DNA of 64,000 bases, from contig NZ_JAGQDG010000007.1 in NCBI RefSeq assembly GCF_018069865.1, positions 62,001 through 126,000 on the forward strand, read 5' to 3'. Positions 1-7,676 of this stretch are shown one piece after another (the stretch's first letter is position 1; the number at the start of each line of letters is the position of its first letter). This DNA is from Ideonella paludis. Its GTDB lineage: Bacteria > Pseudomonadota > Gammaproteobacteria > Burkholderiales > Burkholderiaceae_C. Under the pieces are notes generated by a model. The model had not been told where the DNA came from. It searched no databases and was given only the letters and a program-made list of their open reading frames with translations. A program made the position numbers and the translations under genes.

Positions 1-594
1 GGCGACCAGCAAACCTCCAACGACGCTGACCGCATCCGCGCCACCGGCGCTCCCGCCATCCAGGTCAACACCGGCAAGGGCTGCCACCTGGATGCGCAAA
101 TGGTGGGCGATGCGTTCTCGCGCCTGAGCTTGCACGGGGCGGCGCACGCGCACACCCCCGCTGAACAGGGCGGCGCGGTGGACGCCCTGCTCTTCATCGA
201 GAACGTCGGCAACCTCGTCTGCCCCGCGATGTGGGATTTGGGTGAGCAGGCCAAGGTCGCCATCCTCTCGGTCACAGAAGGCGAAGACAAGCCGATCAAA
301 TACCCCGACATGTTTGCCGCCGCCACGCTGATGGTGCTCAACAAAGTGGACCTGCTGCCCCACCTCAATTTTGATGTGGCGCGCTGCATTGAGTACGCCC
401 GCCGGGTCAACCCCGGCATCGAGGTGCTGTTGGTCTCCGCCACGCGCGGGGATGGCCTGGACGCTTGGCTGGATTGGCTTTTGCAGGCTCCGTCCGCTCA
501 CGTCAGTGCCGCACCTGAAAGCACCGAAGCGCAACTGCGCCGTCGAGTGGCAGAGTTGGAAGCCAAGCTCCAGGCGCTGGAGGCGGCTCGGTGA
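1..594 (+). CDS. hypB: HypB, Ni-inserting GTPase for hydrogenase maturation (5' end outside window)
   Basis: The reading frame is open from base 1, so the N-terminus (including the Walker A loop) is missing. What remains begins with the HypB GDQQT segment and continues with the conserved [10 protein letters not shown] stretch (switch/metal region) and the NKVD guanine-specificity motif. HypB is a cytoplasmic GTPase that works with HypA to deliver nickel to the large subunit of [NiFe]-hydrogenases. The last ~20 residues form a charged, coiled-coil-like tail rich in Ala, Leu, Glu and Arg. The stop overlaps the GTG of the next gene, which shows translational coupling and hyp operon membership. 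Confidence 0.95.
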   Translation, partial: GDQQTSNDADRIRATGAPAIQVNTGKGCHLDAQMVGDAFSRLSLHGAAHAHTPAEQGGAVDALLFIENVGNLVCPAMWDLGEQAKVAILSVTEGEDKPIKYPDMFAAATLMVLNKVDLLPHLNFDVARCIEYARRVNPGIEVLLVSATRGDGLDAWLDWLLQAPSAHVSAAPESTEAQLRRRVAELEAKLQALEAAR

Positions 595-1781
595 GCCTGA
601 TGCTGCAGCCACGCCGCCTGCCGCGGCCCGCGCCCGCGCGGGTGTTGGCCCTGGGCGCTTACCTGAAGAACAGCGCCTGCTTGGTGCAGGGCGAGGCGCT
701 GTGGTGCTCGCCCGTGCATGGTGACTTGGGCGAGCCTGCGGCCTGCGAGGCACTCTGGGCCTCTGCCCAAGCCCTGCGGCAAGCGGCCGATGGCCCCATT
801 GAGGCGGTGGCTCACGACCTGCACCCTGATTTCGAATCGACCCGCCTGGCCCAGGCCTTGGCCGCAGAGTGGGGCGTGCCCGCGATCGCTGTGCAGCACC
901 ATCAAGCCCACATCGCGGCGGTGCAAGCCGAGCATGGCTTGCGTGGCCCGCTGCTGGGCTTGGCCCTGGACGGTGTGGGCCTGGGCGATGACGGCACGGC
1001 TTGGGGAGGGGAACTCTTGCTGCTGCAAGACGGCGGCGCGGCTTGGCAACGCCTTGGCCATCTGCCCACACTCGCATTGCCCGGTGGCGATGTGGCTGCG
1101 CGTGAGCCTTGGCGCATGGCTGCGGCCGCGATGCAAGCCTCTGGCCGAAGCGCAGACATCATCTCGCTGCTGGCGCCTGCGGTGGGTGAGCCCGCTGTGC
1201 GGCTGCTGAGCCAGATGTTGGCACGCGGCCTGAACTGCCCGCCCACCACCGCGGCGGGCCGCTGGTTTGACGCGGCGGCGGGCCTGCTGGGCCTGAGCGT
1301 GCGCCAAAGCCAAGAGGCCGAGGCCGCCATGGCTTTGGAGGCGTTGGCCACGGCGTGGCGCGCGCAACATCCTGAAGCGCTGTGGCCCGATCTGCCAATG
1401 GCGAACGGCATGCCCGATTTGCGAGCCCTGGTGCCGATGTTGACCCAGGCCCGGCAGGCCGCGCAGACTGAGGCAAAGGCTGAAGCTGCCGCACACTTTC
1501 ATAGTGCCTTGGCCCAGGGCTTGGCCCGGGCCGCCCTCGCTGCGGCGCGGCAGACGGGGGCCACGCAACTGGCCCTGGCCGGGGGCTGCTTTTTCAATCG
1601 CCTGCTGTGTGCGGAGCTGCACACGGCTTTGGCGGGCCAGGGCTTGAAGGTATGGCAGCCCCAACAGTTTTCTTGCGGCGACGCTGGGCTGGCGCTGGGC
1701 CAAGCCTGGGCGGCCGCCCATGCGCTTCACCGGCCAGCCCCGGCTGCACCGCCTCCTTCTTTGCTTGAATTGGAAGTCTGA
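591..1781 (+). CDS. hypF: Short HypF (Kae1-like carbamoyltransferase domain only)
   Basis: The 396-residue protein matches only the C-terminal Kae1/TobZ-like half of HypF (the full protein is about 750 aa). It has the VQHHQAH metal-binding motif, a [18 protein letters not shown] nucleotide-binding stretch and the late GGCFFNRLL motif. The N-terminal acylphosphatase domain, the two zinc fingers and the YrdC domain are absent. HypF uses carbamoyl phosphate to carbamoylate the HypE C-terminal Cys, the source of hydrogenase CN ligands. From memory, Cupriavidus necator carries a similarly short HypF1 at the same place, so this is probably a natural form rather than a broken gene. GTG 591 overlaps the hypB stop; ATG 600 is an alternative start. 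A full-length HypF would be expected elsewhere in the genome. Confidence 0.88.
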   Translation: MSLMLQPRRLPRPAPARVLALGAYLKNSACLVQGEALWCSPVHGDLGEPAACEALWASAQALRQAADGPIEAVAHDLHPDFESTRLAQALAAEWGVPAIAVQHHQAHIAAVQAEHGLRGPLLGLALDGVGLGDDGTAWGGELLLLQDGGAAWQRLGHLPTLALPGGDVAAREPWRMAAAAMQASGRSADIISLLAPAVGEPAVRLLSQMLARGLNCPPTTAAGRWFDAAAGLLGLSVRQSQEAEAAMALEALATAWRAQHPEALWPDLPMANGMPDLRALVPMLTQARQAAQTEAKAEAAAHFHSALAQGLARAALAAARQTGATQLALAGGCFFNRLLCAELHTALAGQGLKVWQPQQFSCGDAGLALGQAWAAAHALHRPAPAAPPPSLLELEV

Positions 1782-1784
1782 CCC

Positions 1785-2024
1785 ATGTGTCTTGCTCTGC
1801 CCGCACGCATCGTCGCCTTGAGCGATGCCGATCACGCTGTTGTGGACCTGGGCGGCGTGCGCAAGTCCATCAACATCGCCCTGACCCCCGGCGTGGCGGT
1901 GGACGACTACGTCATCGTCCATGTGGGCCATGCCATTGGCCAGATTGACGCTGAAGAGGCGGCTCGCACCTTGGCCCTGTTTGCGCAACTCTCGGCGGTG
2001 CCGGCTGAAGGAGCGCTGGGATGA
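1785..2024 (+). CDS. hypC: HypC hydrogenase maturation chaperone
   Basis: This 79-residue protein starts with MCLALP, the HypC/HupF signature whose Cys2 binds the Fe(CN)2CO precursor. It is a cytoplasmic scaffold: with HypD it carries the iron while ligands are attached, then passes it to the hydrogenase large-subunit precursor. It follows hypF after 3 bases and its TGA overlaps the hypD ATG, so it is translated in a coupled operon. Length and motif are normal for the family. Confidence 0.95.
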   Translation: MCLALPARIVALSDADHAVVDLGGVRKSINIALTPGVAVDDYVIVHVGHAIGQIDAEEAARTLALFAQLSAVPAEGALG

Positions 2025-3172
2025 AGTACATCAGCGAGTTCCGCGATGGTGACTTGGCCCGCCAGATGGCCGAGGCCCTGGCCCGCGAGGTCCAGCCCGA
2101 GCGCCGCTACAACTTCATGGAGTTTTGCGGCGGCCACACCCATGCCATTTCGCGCTACGGCATTGCCGAGCTGCTGCCGCCACAGGTGCGCATGATCCAC
2201 GGTCCCGGCTGCCCCGTGTGTGTGTTGCCCATCGGCAGGGTCGATCAGGCCATTGCCTTGGCCCTGGAGCGCGGCGTGATGCTGTGCACCTATGGCGATG
2301 TGATGCGGGTGCCGGCCTCGCAAAGCCTGTCACTGATGAAGGCCAAGGCCCGGGGCGCCGATGTGCGCATGGTCTACTCCGCCGCCGACGCGCTGAAGCT
2401 GGCGCAAGACAACCCGTTGCGCGAGGTGGTGTTTTTGGCCATTGGCTTTGAGACCACCACGCCGCCCACGGCCTTGGTGATCCGTGAGGCCGCCCGCGCG
2501 CAGGTGAAGAACTTCAGCGTCTTGGCCAACCATGTGCTGACCCCGGCCGCTGTCACCCACATTCTCAACAGCCCCGAAGTGGCGCAGTGGGGCACGGTGC
2601 CCTTGGATGGCTTCGTCGGCCCGGCCCATGTCAGCATCGTCATCGGCTCGGCCCCTTATGTGCCGTTTGCGGTGGGCTATCGCAAGCCGGTGGTGATTGC
2701 AGGATTTGAGCCGCTGGATGTGATGCAGGCCATCCGCATGTTGGTGGCTCAGGTCAATGAAGGCCGCGCCGAGGTGGAGAACGAGTTCACCCGCGCTGTA
2801 ACACCAGAGGGCAACCGTGCCGCTCAAGCGGTGGTGGCGGAGGTGTTTGAGCACCGCGAAAGTTTTGAGTGGCGGGGTTTGGGCGTGGTGCCCGACAGCG
2901 CCTTGCGCATCCGCCCGGCTTACGCAGCGTTTGACGCCGAGTTGAAGTTCGACCTGACCTACACGCCAGTGCCTGACCACAAGCAATGCGAATGCGGCGC
3001 CATTTTGCGCGGGGTGAAGCGGCCCACGGATTGCAAGCTCTTCGGCACGGTCTGCACGCCCGAGAACCCGATGGGCTCGTGCATGGTGTCCTCCGAGGGG
3101 GCGTGTGCGGCGCATTACTCCTATGGGCGGTTTCGGGATATTCCGATGGTGGTGGAGACGGTGGCATCTTGA
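2021..3172 (+). CDS. hypD: HypD Fe-S scaffold for hydrogenase Fe(CN)2CO assembly
   Basis: The 383-residue protein is full length for HypD. It shows FMEFCGGHTH (Cys36), GPGCPVC (Cys64 and Cys67) and a C-terminal cysteine cluster (CECG, then several Cys between about residues 325 and 370) that binds the [4Fe-4S] cluster. HypD with HypC receives cyanide from HypE and holds the Fe(CN)2CO moiety. The start codon overlaps the hypC stop. After its stop the operon is interrupted by a 421-bp gap before hypE that contains an inverted pair of structured repeats. Confidence 0.95.
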   Translation: MKYISEFRDGDLARQMAEALAREVQPERRYNFMEFCGGHTHAISRYGIAELLPPQVRMIHGPGCPVCVLPIGRVDQAIALALERGVMLCTYGDVMRVPASQSLSLMKAKARGADVRMVYSAADALKLAQDNPLREVVFLAIGFETTTPPTALVIREAARAQVKNFSVLANHVLTPAAVTHILNSPEVAQWGTVPLDGFVGPAHVSIVIGSAPYVPFAVGYRKPVVIAGFEPLDVMQAIRMLVAQVNEGRAEVENEFTRAVTPEGNRAAQAVVAEVFEHRESFEWRGLGVVPDSALRIRPAYAAFDAELKFDLTYTPVPDHKQCECGAILRGVKRPTDCKLFGTVCTPENPMGSCMVSSEGACAAHYSYGRFRDIPMVVETVAS

Positions 3173-3232
3173 GGTCTAGGCATGACGAACCTAGCGCCGT
3201 GTTTTAGCGTGCGCATGCTGATGCTTGTGCAG

Positions 3233-3337
3233 GAACAGGCCACTGGGGGGCGCTGCTCCGTTCCTGTCCCCCGCCAACGCCTTACGGCGCTGGCTCCTCC
3301 TTTACCTCACTGCGCAGCGCCCCCCAGCGCCCTGTTC
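3233..3337 (-). repeat. Structured palindromic repeat, copy 1 (minus orientation)
   Basis: An outer stem of about 24 bp with two mismatches runs from 3233 to 3256 and back from 3314 to 3337. Its inner 14 bp (3243-3256 with 3314-3327) pair perfectly. Inside lies a second hairpin around AACGCC-TTA-CGGCG. The segments joining the two stems resemble the reverse complement of the conserved segments of copies 2 and 4, but this is the most diverged copy. It pairs head to head with copy 2, leaving 109 bp between them. Confidence 0.7.
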
Positions 3338-3446
3338 ATTCGAGAGGATGGCTTCCTGCGGCGCACAAGGAAGTTGCCATGCGACCCGTGAATCGCTTGG
3401 TGGGGAGGCGGGACCTTATGGGCCGGAGTACGACGACGCAACGCTG

Positions 3447-3546
3447 CCAAGTGGTTGGGGTGACCGGCGCAGCGAAGTAAAGGGGGAGACGGCGGCGTAG
3501 CCGACGGCGGAGGACATGAGCGGAGACGGTTGCCCCAAGCGCTTGG
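3447..3546 (+). repeat. Structured palindromic repeat, copy 2 (plus orientation)
   Basis: An imperfect 20-bp outer stem (3447-3466 with 3527-3546; one G-G mismatch, the rest Watson-Crick or G-T) encloses two conserved segments, GCGAAGTAAAGGGGGAGAC at 3472-3490 and GGCGGAGGACATGAGCGGA at 3506-3524. These flank a small inner hairpin. Both 19-base segments are identical in copy 4 near hoxC, whereas the outer and inner stems differ in sequence but still pair. Confidence 0.8.
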
Positions 3547-3593
3547 CTCGCATCCTTGGTTGCAGTAGGTTTTAAGTAGGTGAGTGACACGAT

Positions 3594-4652
3594 ATGAGCA
3601 TCAAAAAAGACTACATCCGCCCCCTCGACTTCAAGAACGGGAGGGTGGATATGAACCACGGCGCAGGCGGCCGGGCCAGTGCACAACTCATCAGCGAGCT
3701 GTTCGCCCGCGCGTTTGACAACGAGTTTCTTCGCCAAGGCGATGATGGGGCGCGGATGCCGGCGCTGCCCACAGGGCATGAGCTGGTGATGGCCACCGAT
3801 GGCCACGTGATCAGCCCCTTGTTCTTTCCGGGCGGCGACATCGGCAGCTTGGCCGTGCACGGCACCGTCAACGATGTGGCCATGATGGGGGCCACGCCGC
3901 TCTATCTTTCGGCCAGCTTCATCCTCGAAGAAGGCTTTGCGCTGGCCGACCTGCAACGCATCGTCCACAGCATGGCCGCAGCAGCGCGTGCCGCTGGCGT
4001 GCCGGTGGTGACGGGCGACACCAAAGTGGTGGAGCAAGGCAAGGGCGATGGCGTGTTCATCAGCACCACGGGCGTGGGCGCCGTGCCTGCGGGCCGGCGC
4101 CTCAGCGGCAGCCTGGCGCAGGTGGGTGACGTGATTCTCGTATCGGGCACCATGGGCGAACATGGCGTGGCCGTGCTCTCTAAACGAGAGTCCCTGGAGT
4201 TTGAGACGGCCATTGAGTCGGATTCCGCCGCGTTGCACACTCTGGTGGCGGCGCTGCTGGCCGCTGTGCCCGAGGGCGCGGTGCGCACCCTGCGTGACCC
4301 CACGCGTGGCGGCCTGGCGACCACGCTCAACGAAATCGCGCGGCAATCCAGCGTGGGCATGATGCTCGAGGAGTCTGCCATTCCCATCTTGCCCCAGGTG
4401 GATGCGGCCTGCGAGCTCCTTGGGCTGGACCCGCTCTACATGGCCAATGAAGGCAAGCTCATCGCGGTGGTCGATGCGGCCCATGCCGAGGCCGCCTTGG
4501 CGGCCCTCCAAGCGCATGAGCGGGGCAAGGCCGCGGCGCGGATCGGGGTGGTCACCGAAGACCCCCACCGGTTTGTGCAGATGAACACCGCCTTTGGGGG
4601 GCGCCGCGTGGTGGATTGGCTCAGCGGTGAGCCTTTGCCGCGCATCTGTTGA
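3594..4652 (+). CDS. hypE: HypE, thiocarboxamide dehydratase for CN ligand synthesis
   Basis: The 352-residue protein has the N-terminal MNHGAGGR segment of the PurM-like ATP-binding fold, central VVTGDTKVV and DPTRGGLATTLNEIA motifs, and ends in PRIC, the invariant HypE tail whose Cys accepts the carbamoyl group from HypF. HypE dehydrates the thiocarboxamide to thiocyanate using ATP and passes cyanide to the HypC-HypD iron. It follows the repeat-bearing gap. Because the ribosome-binding site is weak and the preceding gene is far away, its expression may depend on how transcripts cross the repeats. Confidence 0.95.
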   Translation: MSIKKDYIRPLDFKNGRVDMNHGAGGRASAQLISELFARAFDNEFLRQGDDGARMPALPTGHELVMATDGHVISPLFFPGGDIGSLAVHGTVNDVAMMGATPLYLSASFILEEGFALADLQRIVHSMAAAARAAGVPVVTGDTKVVEQGKGDGVFISTTGVGAVPAGRRLSGSLAQVGDVILVSGTMGEHGVAVLSKRESLEFETAIESDSAALHTLVAALLAAVPEGAVRTLRDPTRGGLATTLNEIARQSSVGMMLEESAIPILPQVDAACELLGLDPLYMANEGKLIAVVDAAHAEAALAALQAHERGKAAARIGVVTEDPHRFVQMNTAFGGRRVVDWLSGEPLPRIC

Positions 4653-4700
4653 CCCCTACACTTCAGGCCACGCCGAACAAGCCCTTTCGCAGTACCACTT

Positions 4701-6176
4701 GTGAACGCACCGCACCCTTTGAGCCCTGATGACCTGCCCGTGGTCTTGCTGGTGGACGATGAAGTCCGCTCGCAAGACGCGATGCGCCGCACGCTGGATG
4801 AGGACTTTCGCATCCTCACCGCCAGCAGTGCCGACGAGGCGCGCGAATGGCTGACCCGCCAAGAAGTGGCGGTGATCCTGTGCGACCAACGCATGCCTGG
4901 ACAGATGGGCGTGGACTTCCTCAAAGAGGTGCGCGAGCGCTGGCCCGACACGGTGCGCATCGTCATCTCGGGCTATACCGACAGCGAAGACATCATCACC
5001 GGCATCAACGAGGCCGGCATCTACCAATACATCCTCAAGCCCTGGGTGCCGGACCATCTGCTGGCCACGGTGCGAACTGCCGTTGAAGCGCGCACTTTGC
5101 AGCAGGGCCTGAGCCGCTTGGAGCTGGAGCTGCGCACCGGCGCGCCCTTGCTCAAGGCTCGCCGCGCGCAGCGCTTGAACGAGGCCCAGGCGGTCTTCGG
5201 TTTCGAGCGCATCATCCGTGCCCCCGGCAGCCCCATGGAAGGCGTGTGCGCCATGGCAGCGCGGCTGGCGCGCTATGACCTGCCGGTGTTGGTGCTGGGT
5301 GAATCGGGCACCGGCAAAGAGCTGTTGGCGCGGGCCATTCACTATGCGAGCCCGCGCCAGAGTGGCCCCTTTGTGATGGAGAACTGTGCGGCCATACCCG
5401 ACACGCTCTTGGAGAGCGAGCTGTTTGGCCACAAGCGCGGCGCCTTCACCGGCGCCTATGAAGACCACATCGGCTTGTTCCAACGCGCCCATGGCGGCAC
5501 GGTGTTTTTGGACGAAATCGGCGAGACCTCGCCGGCCTTTCAGGTCAAGCTCTTGCGCGTGCTGCAAGAGGGCGAGTTGCGCCCGGTGGGCTCCACCCGC
5601 GCCGTGCCCGTGGATGTGCGCGTGCTGGCCGCCACCCACCGCACCTTGGAAGACGAGGTCAAGGCCGGTCGCTTCCGTGAAGACTTGTACTACCGCATTG
5701 CCGGCACCACCCTGCACATGCCGGCTCTGCGCGAGCGGGCTGACGACATTGCGGTGATTGCCCAGCATGTCTTGCGCCACGTGGCGCAGGAGTTGGGTCG
5801 GCCGGAGGTGCACTTCACGCCGGAGGCCCTGAGCTGCCTGTCGGCCTATGCCTGGCCAGGCAATATCCGCGAGCTGCGCAACGAGATCGCACGCGCTGTG
5901 GCGCTGTCGGACGATGTGGCGCTGCGCCCGCAAGCGTTTTCGCCCCGCCTGCGCTGTGGTGAGGCGGCATCGTTGGCCAAACCGAGCGCGCCCGAGCTGG
6001 CCAGCCTGCCGCGCAAGGGCACGCTGGCTGAGCGCCTGGACGCTGTCGAGGCCATGGTGCTGCGCGAGGTCTTGGCCCGCCATCAGGGTAACAAGACAAG
6101 GGCTGCGGCCGAGCTGGATTTATCGCGCGTGGGCTTGCGCGCCAAGATGCAGCGCTTCGGATTGGATGAGGCCTGA
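4701..6176 (+). CDS. hoxA: HoxA, NtrC-family activator of hydrogenase genes
   Basis: The 491-residue protein starts with GTG. It has a receiver domain (about residues 13-130; likely phosphoacceptor Asp62 in [11 protein letters not shown] switch near 113-115), a sigma-54 interaction AAA+ domain (Walker A GESGTGKE at 200-207, GAFTGA at 247-252, Walker B LDEIGE) and a C-terminal Fis-type helix-turn-helix. In C. necator the homologue activates sigma-54 hydrogenase promoters and is active when not phosphorylated; that this applies here is inferred from family and operon. It follows hypE by 48 bp; the hypX gene found at this position in C. necator is absent. Its stop overlaps the hoxB start. Confidence 0.93.
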   Translation: MNAPHPLSPDDLPVVLLVDDEVRSQDAMRRTLDEDFRILTASSADEAREWLTRQEVAVILCDQRMPGQMGVDFLKEVRERWPDTVRIVISGYTDSEDIITGINEAGIYQYILKPWVPDHLLATVRTAVEARTLQQGLSRLELELRTGAPLLKARRAQRLNEAQAVFGFERIIRAPGSPMEGVCAMAARLARYDLPVLVLGESGTGKELLARAIHYASPRQSGPFVMENCAAIPDTLLESELFGHKRGAFTGAYEDHIGLFQRAHGGTVFLDEIGETSPAFQVKLLRVLQEGELRPVGSTRAVPVDVRVLAATHRTLEDEVKAGRFREDLYYRIAGTTLHMPALRERADDIAVIAQHVLRHVAQELGRPEVHFTPEALSCLSAYAWPGNIRELRNEIARAVALSDDVALRPQAFSPRLRCGEAASLAKPSAPELASLPRKGTLAERLDAVEAMVLREVLARHQGNKTRAAAELDLSRVGLRAKMQRFGLDEA

Positions 6177-7174
6177 TGATGAACGTGCTGTGGCTTCAAT
6201 CTGGCGGGTGCGGGGGCTGCAGCATGTCGCTGCTGAATGCCGACACGGCCGACTTTGAAGGCCAGTGGCGCCAGGCGGGCTTGAACCTGCTGTGGCACCC
6301 GTCGCTGTCCTTGGCCTCAGGCAGCCAGGTGACCCGCGTGCTGGAGGATTGCCTCAGCGGCGCACAGCCTCTGGATGTGCTGTGTGTCGAGGGCTCGCTC
6401 TTGCGCGGCCCGCAGGGCACCGGCCGCTTCCACCTGCTCGCGGGCACCGGCCTGCCCATGATCGATTGGGTGCGTCGTCTGGCTCAGGTCGCTACGCATG
6501 TGGTGGCGGTGGGTTCTTGTGCCGCCTGGGGCGGCATCACCGCCGCTGGCGCCAACGAAGTGGAAGCCTGTGGCCTGCAGTACGAGGACGACCGCGTGGG
6601 CGGCCTCTTGGGCGCGGGCTTTCGGGCACGCGGCGGCTTGCCGGTGATCAACATTGCCGGCTGCCCCACGCATCCGGCCTGGGTGACGGATGCTTTGATG
6701 GCGCTGGCGGCGGGCTTGTTCAGCGAGGCGGACTTGGATCCTTTGAACCGCCCGCGCTTTTATGCTGATCAACTGGTGCACCACGGTTGCACGCGCAATG
6801 AGTTTTATGAGTTCAAGGCCAGCGCCGAGCAGCCTTCAGACATGGGCTGTTTGATGGAGCATATGGGCTGCAAGGGCACGCAGGCGCATGCCGATTGCAA
6901 CACCCGGTTGTGGAACGGCGAGGGCTCTTGCACGCGCGGCGGCTATGCCTGTATCAGTTGCACTGAGCCAGGTTTTCAAGACCCCGGTCATGCGTTTCAC
7001 GCCACGCCCAAGCTGGCCGGCATTCCCATCGGCCTGCCCACCGACATGCCCAAGGCCTGGTTTGTGGCTTTGGCGTCTTTGTCCAAGAGCGCGACCCCCA
7101 AACGCGTGAAAGAAAACGCCACGTCGGACCATGTGGTGGTGGCGCCGGTGGTGCGGCGGACGAGGTTGAAATGA
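6176..7174 (+). CDS. hoxB: HoxB/HupU, small subunit of H2-sensing regulatory hydrogenase
   Basis: The 332-residue small subunit begins QSGGCGGC (Cys12, Cys15, proximal cluster ligands). It continues with further ligand regions (VGSCAAWGG, NIAGCPTHP, and a Cys-rich stretch at about residues 203-270). It has no Tat signal peptide and no C-terminal membrane anchor, as expected for the cytoplasmic sensor-type hydrogenase rather than the energy-conserving membrane enzyme. It overlaps hoxA and lies upstream of hoxC, from which it is separated by a 502-bp repeat-containing gap. Confidence 0.93.
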   Translation: MMNVLWLQSGGCGGCSMSLLNADTADFEGQWRQAGLNLLWHPSLSLASGSQVTRVLEDCLSGAQPLDVLCVEGSLLRGPQGTGRFHLLAGTGLPMIDWVRRLAQVATHVVAVGSCAAWGGITAAGANEVEACGLQYEDDRVGGLLGAGFRARGGLPVINIAGCPTHPAWVTDALMALAAGLFSEADLDPLNRPRFYADQLVHHGCTRNEFYEFKASAEQPSDMGCLMEHMGCKGTQAHADCNTRLWNGEGSCTRGGYACISCTEPGFQDPGHAFHATPKLAGIPIGLPTDMPKAWFVALASLSKSATPKRVKENATSDHVVVAPVVRRTRLK

Positions 7175-7307
7175 AGAGGCCTATGGTCGGTCCTTTTCGG
7201 ATGCCGTGGAGTGTGGTTAATGGCCGTGGCGTGCAGAGTTGGCCGTGGTTTTGTGTGCTGGTTGCGATGGTCAGGCATGTGTTTCATGGTTTTGGAGCGA
7301 ATCGTTC

Positions 7308-7408
7308 GCCGAGGGCTGGGGTACTCTGCGCCGCTCATGTCCTCCGCCACGGGCTGACGCCCGTGTCTCCTCCTTTACTTCGCTCTGCAGAGCACCCCAA
7401 CCTTCGGC
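7308..7408 (-). repeat. Structured palindromic repeat, copy 3 (minus orientation)
   Basis: A 22-bp outer stem (7308-7329 with 7387-7408; two mismatches plus a wobble) surrounds the segments GCTCATGTCCTCCGCC and GTCTCCTCCTTTACTTCGC. These are close to the exact reverse complement of the conserved segments in copies 2 and 4. A perfect 6-bp inner hairpin, ACGGGC-TGAC-GCCCGT, sits between them. It lies 130 bp from copy 4, in head-to-head orientation. Confidence 0.8.
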
Positions 7409-7538
7409 TCAGCGCAGCAGCGCTGCATCGCTTGCCCAAATTGACGCGACGGGGCCTGCAAGATCAATCGAGTCATCAAGTTGGTCTGGCTCGGGCTTTG
7501 AGTTCGTCTCTCAAAGGCTACCTACGCACCGAAGAGAA

Positions 7539-7629
7539 CGTGGTGCCTGGCCGAGGTAGCGAAGTAAAGGGGGAGACAGTGCTGTCAAGCACTGGCGGAG
7601 GACATGAGCGGACTCGGCCAGGCGGCGCG
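7539..7629 (+). repeat. Structured palindromic repeat, copy 4 (plus orientation)
   Basis: A 17-bp outer stem (7539-7555 with 7613-7629; one mismatch, two wobbles) encloses GCGAAGTAAAGGGGGAGAC (7559-7577) and GGCGGAGGACATGAGCGGA (7594-7612). These flank a perfect inner hairpin CAGTGCT-GTCA-AGCACTG. Both conserved segments are identical to copy 2, while the stems have entirely different sequences. Confidence 0.8.
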
Positions 7630-7676
7630 TTCTCGATGCAGAGCGCTATGCAGGCCCATCAGATCAGATCTACCAG

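Larger units (their letters stand above)
3173..3593. other. 421-bp gap between hypD and hypE
   Basis: I see no credible gene here. The gap holds two related ~100-bp palindromic elements in opposite orientation (3233-3337 and 3447-3546), with about 60 bp of leading and 109 bp of separating sequence I cannot assign. The neighbouring hyp genes otherwise overlap or sit within a few bases of each other, so this looks like inserted DNA. The last bases before hypE carry only a weak purine-rich ribosome-binding candidate (TAGGTGAG). Confidence 0.7.
7175..7676. other. 502-bp gap between hoxB and hoxC
   Basis: Sensor hydrogenase subunit genes are normally adjacent, but here they are half a kilobase apart. 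No gene is supported. The gap carries an inverted pair of structured repeats (7308-7408 minus, 7539-7629 plus) related to the pair between hypD and hypE. The ~130 bp before and ~130 bp between the elements are unassigned. No clear Shine-Dalgarno sequence precedes the hoxC ATG. Confidence 0.7.

Noticed and set aside
591-1781. hypF as a truncated pseudogene
   Set aside because: The start overlaps hypB in coupled fashion, the frame is intact, and all motifs of the retained domain are present.
498-1988. Long open frame antisense to hypF/hypC
   Set aside because: It mirrors codon bias of the recognised hyp genes on the other strand; no family similarity, biased to Gln/Arg/His as typical of GC-rich shadow frames.
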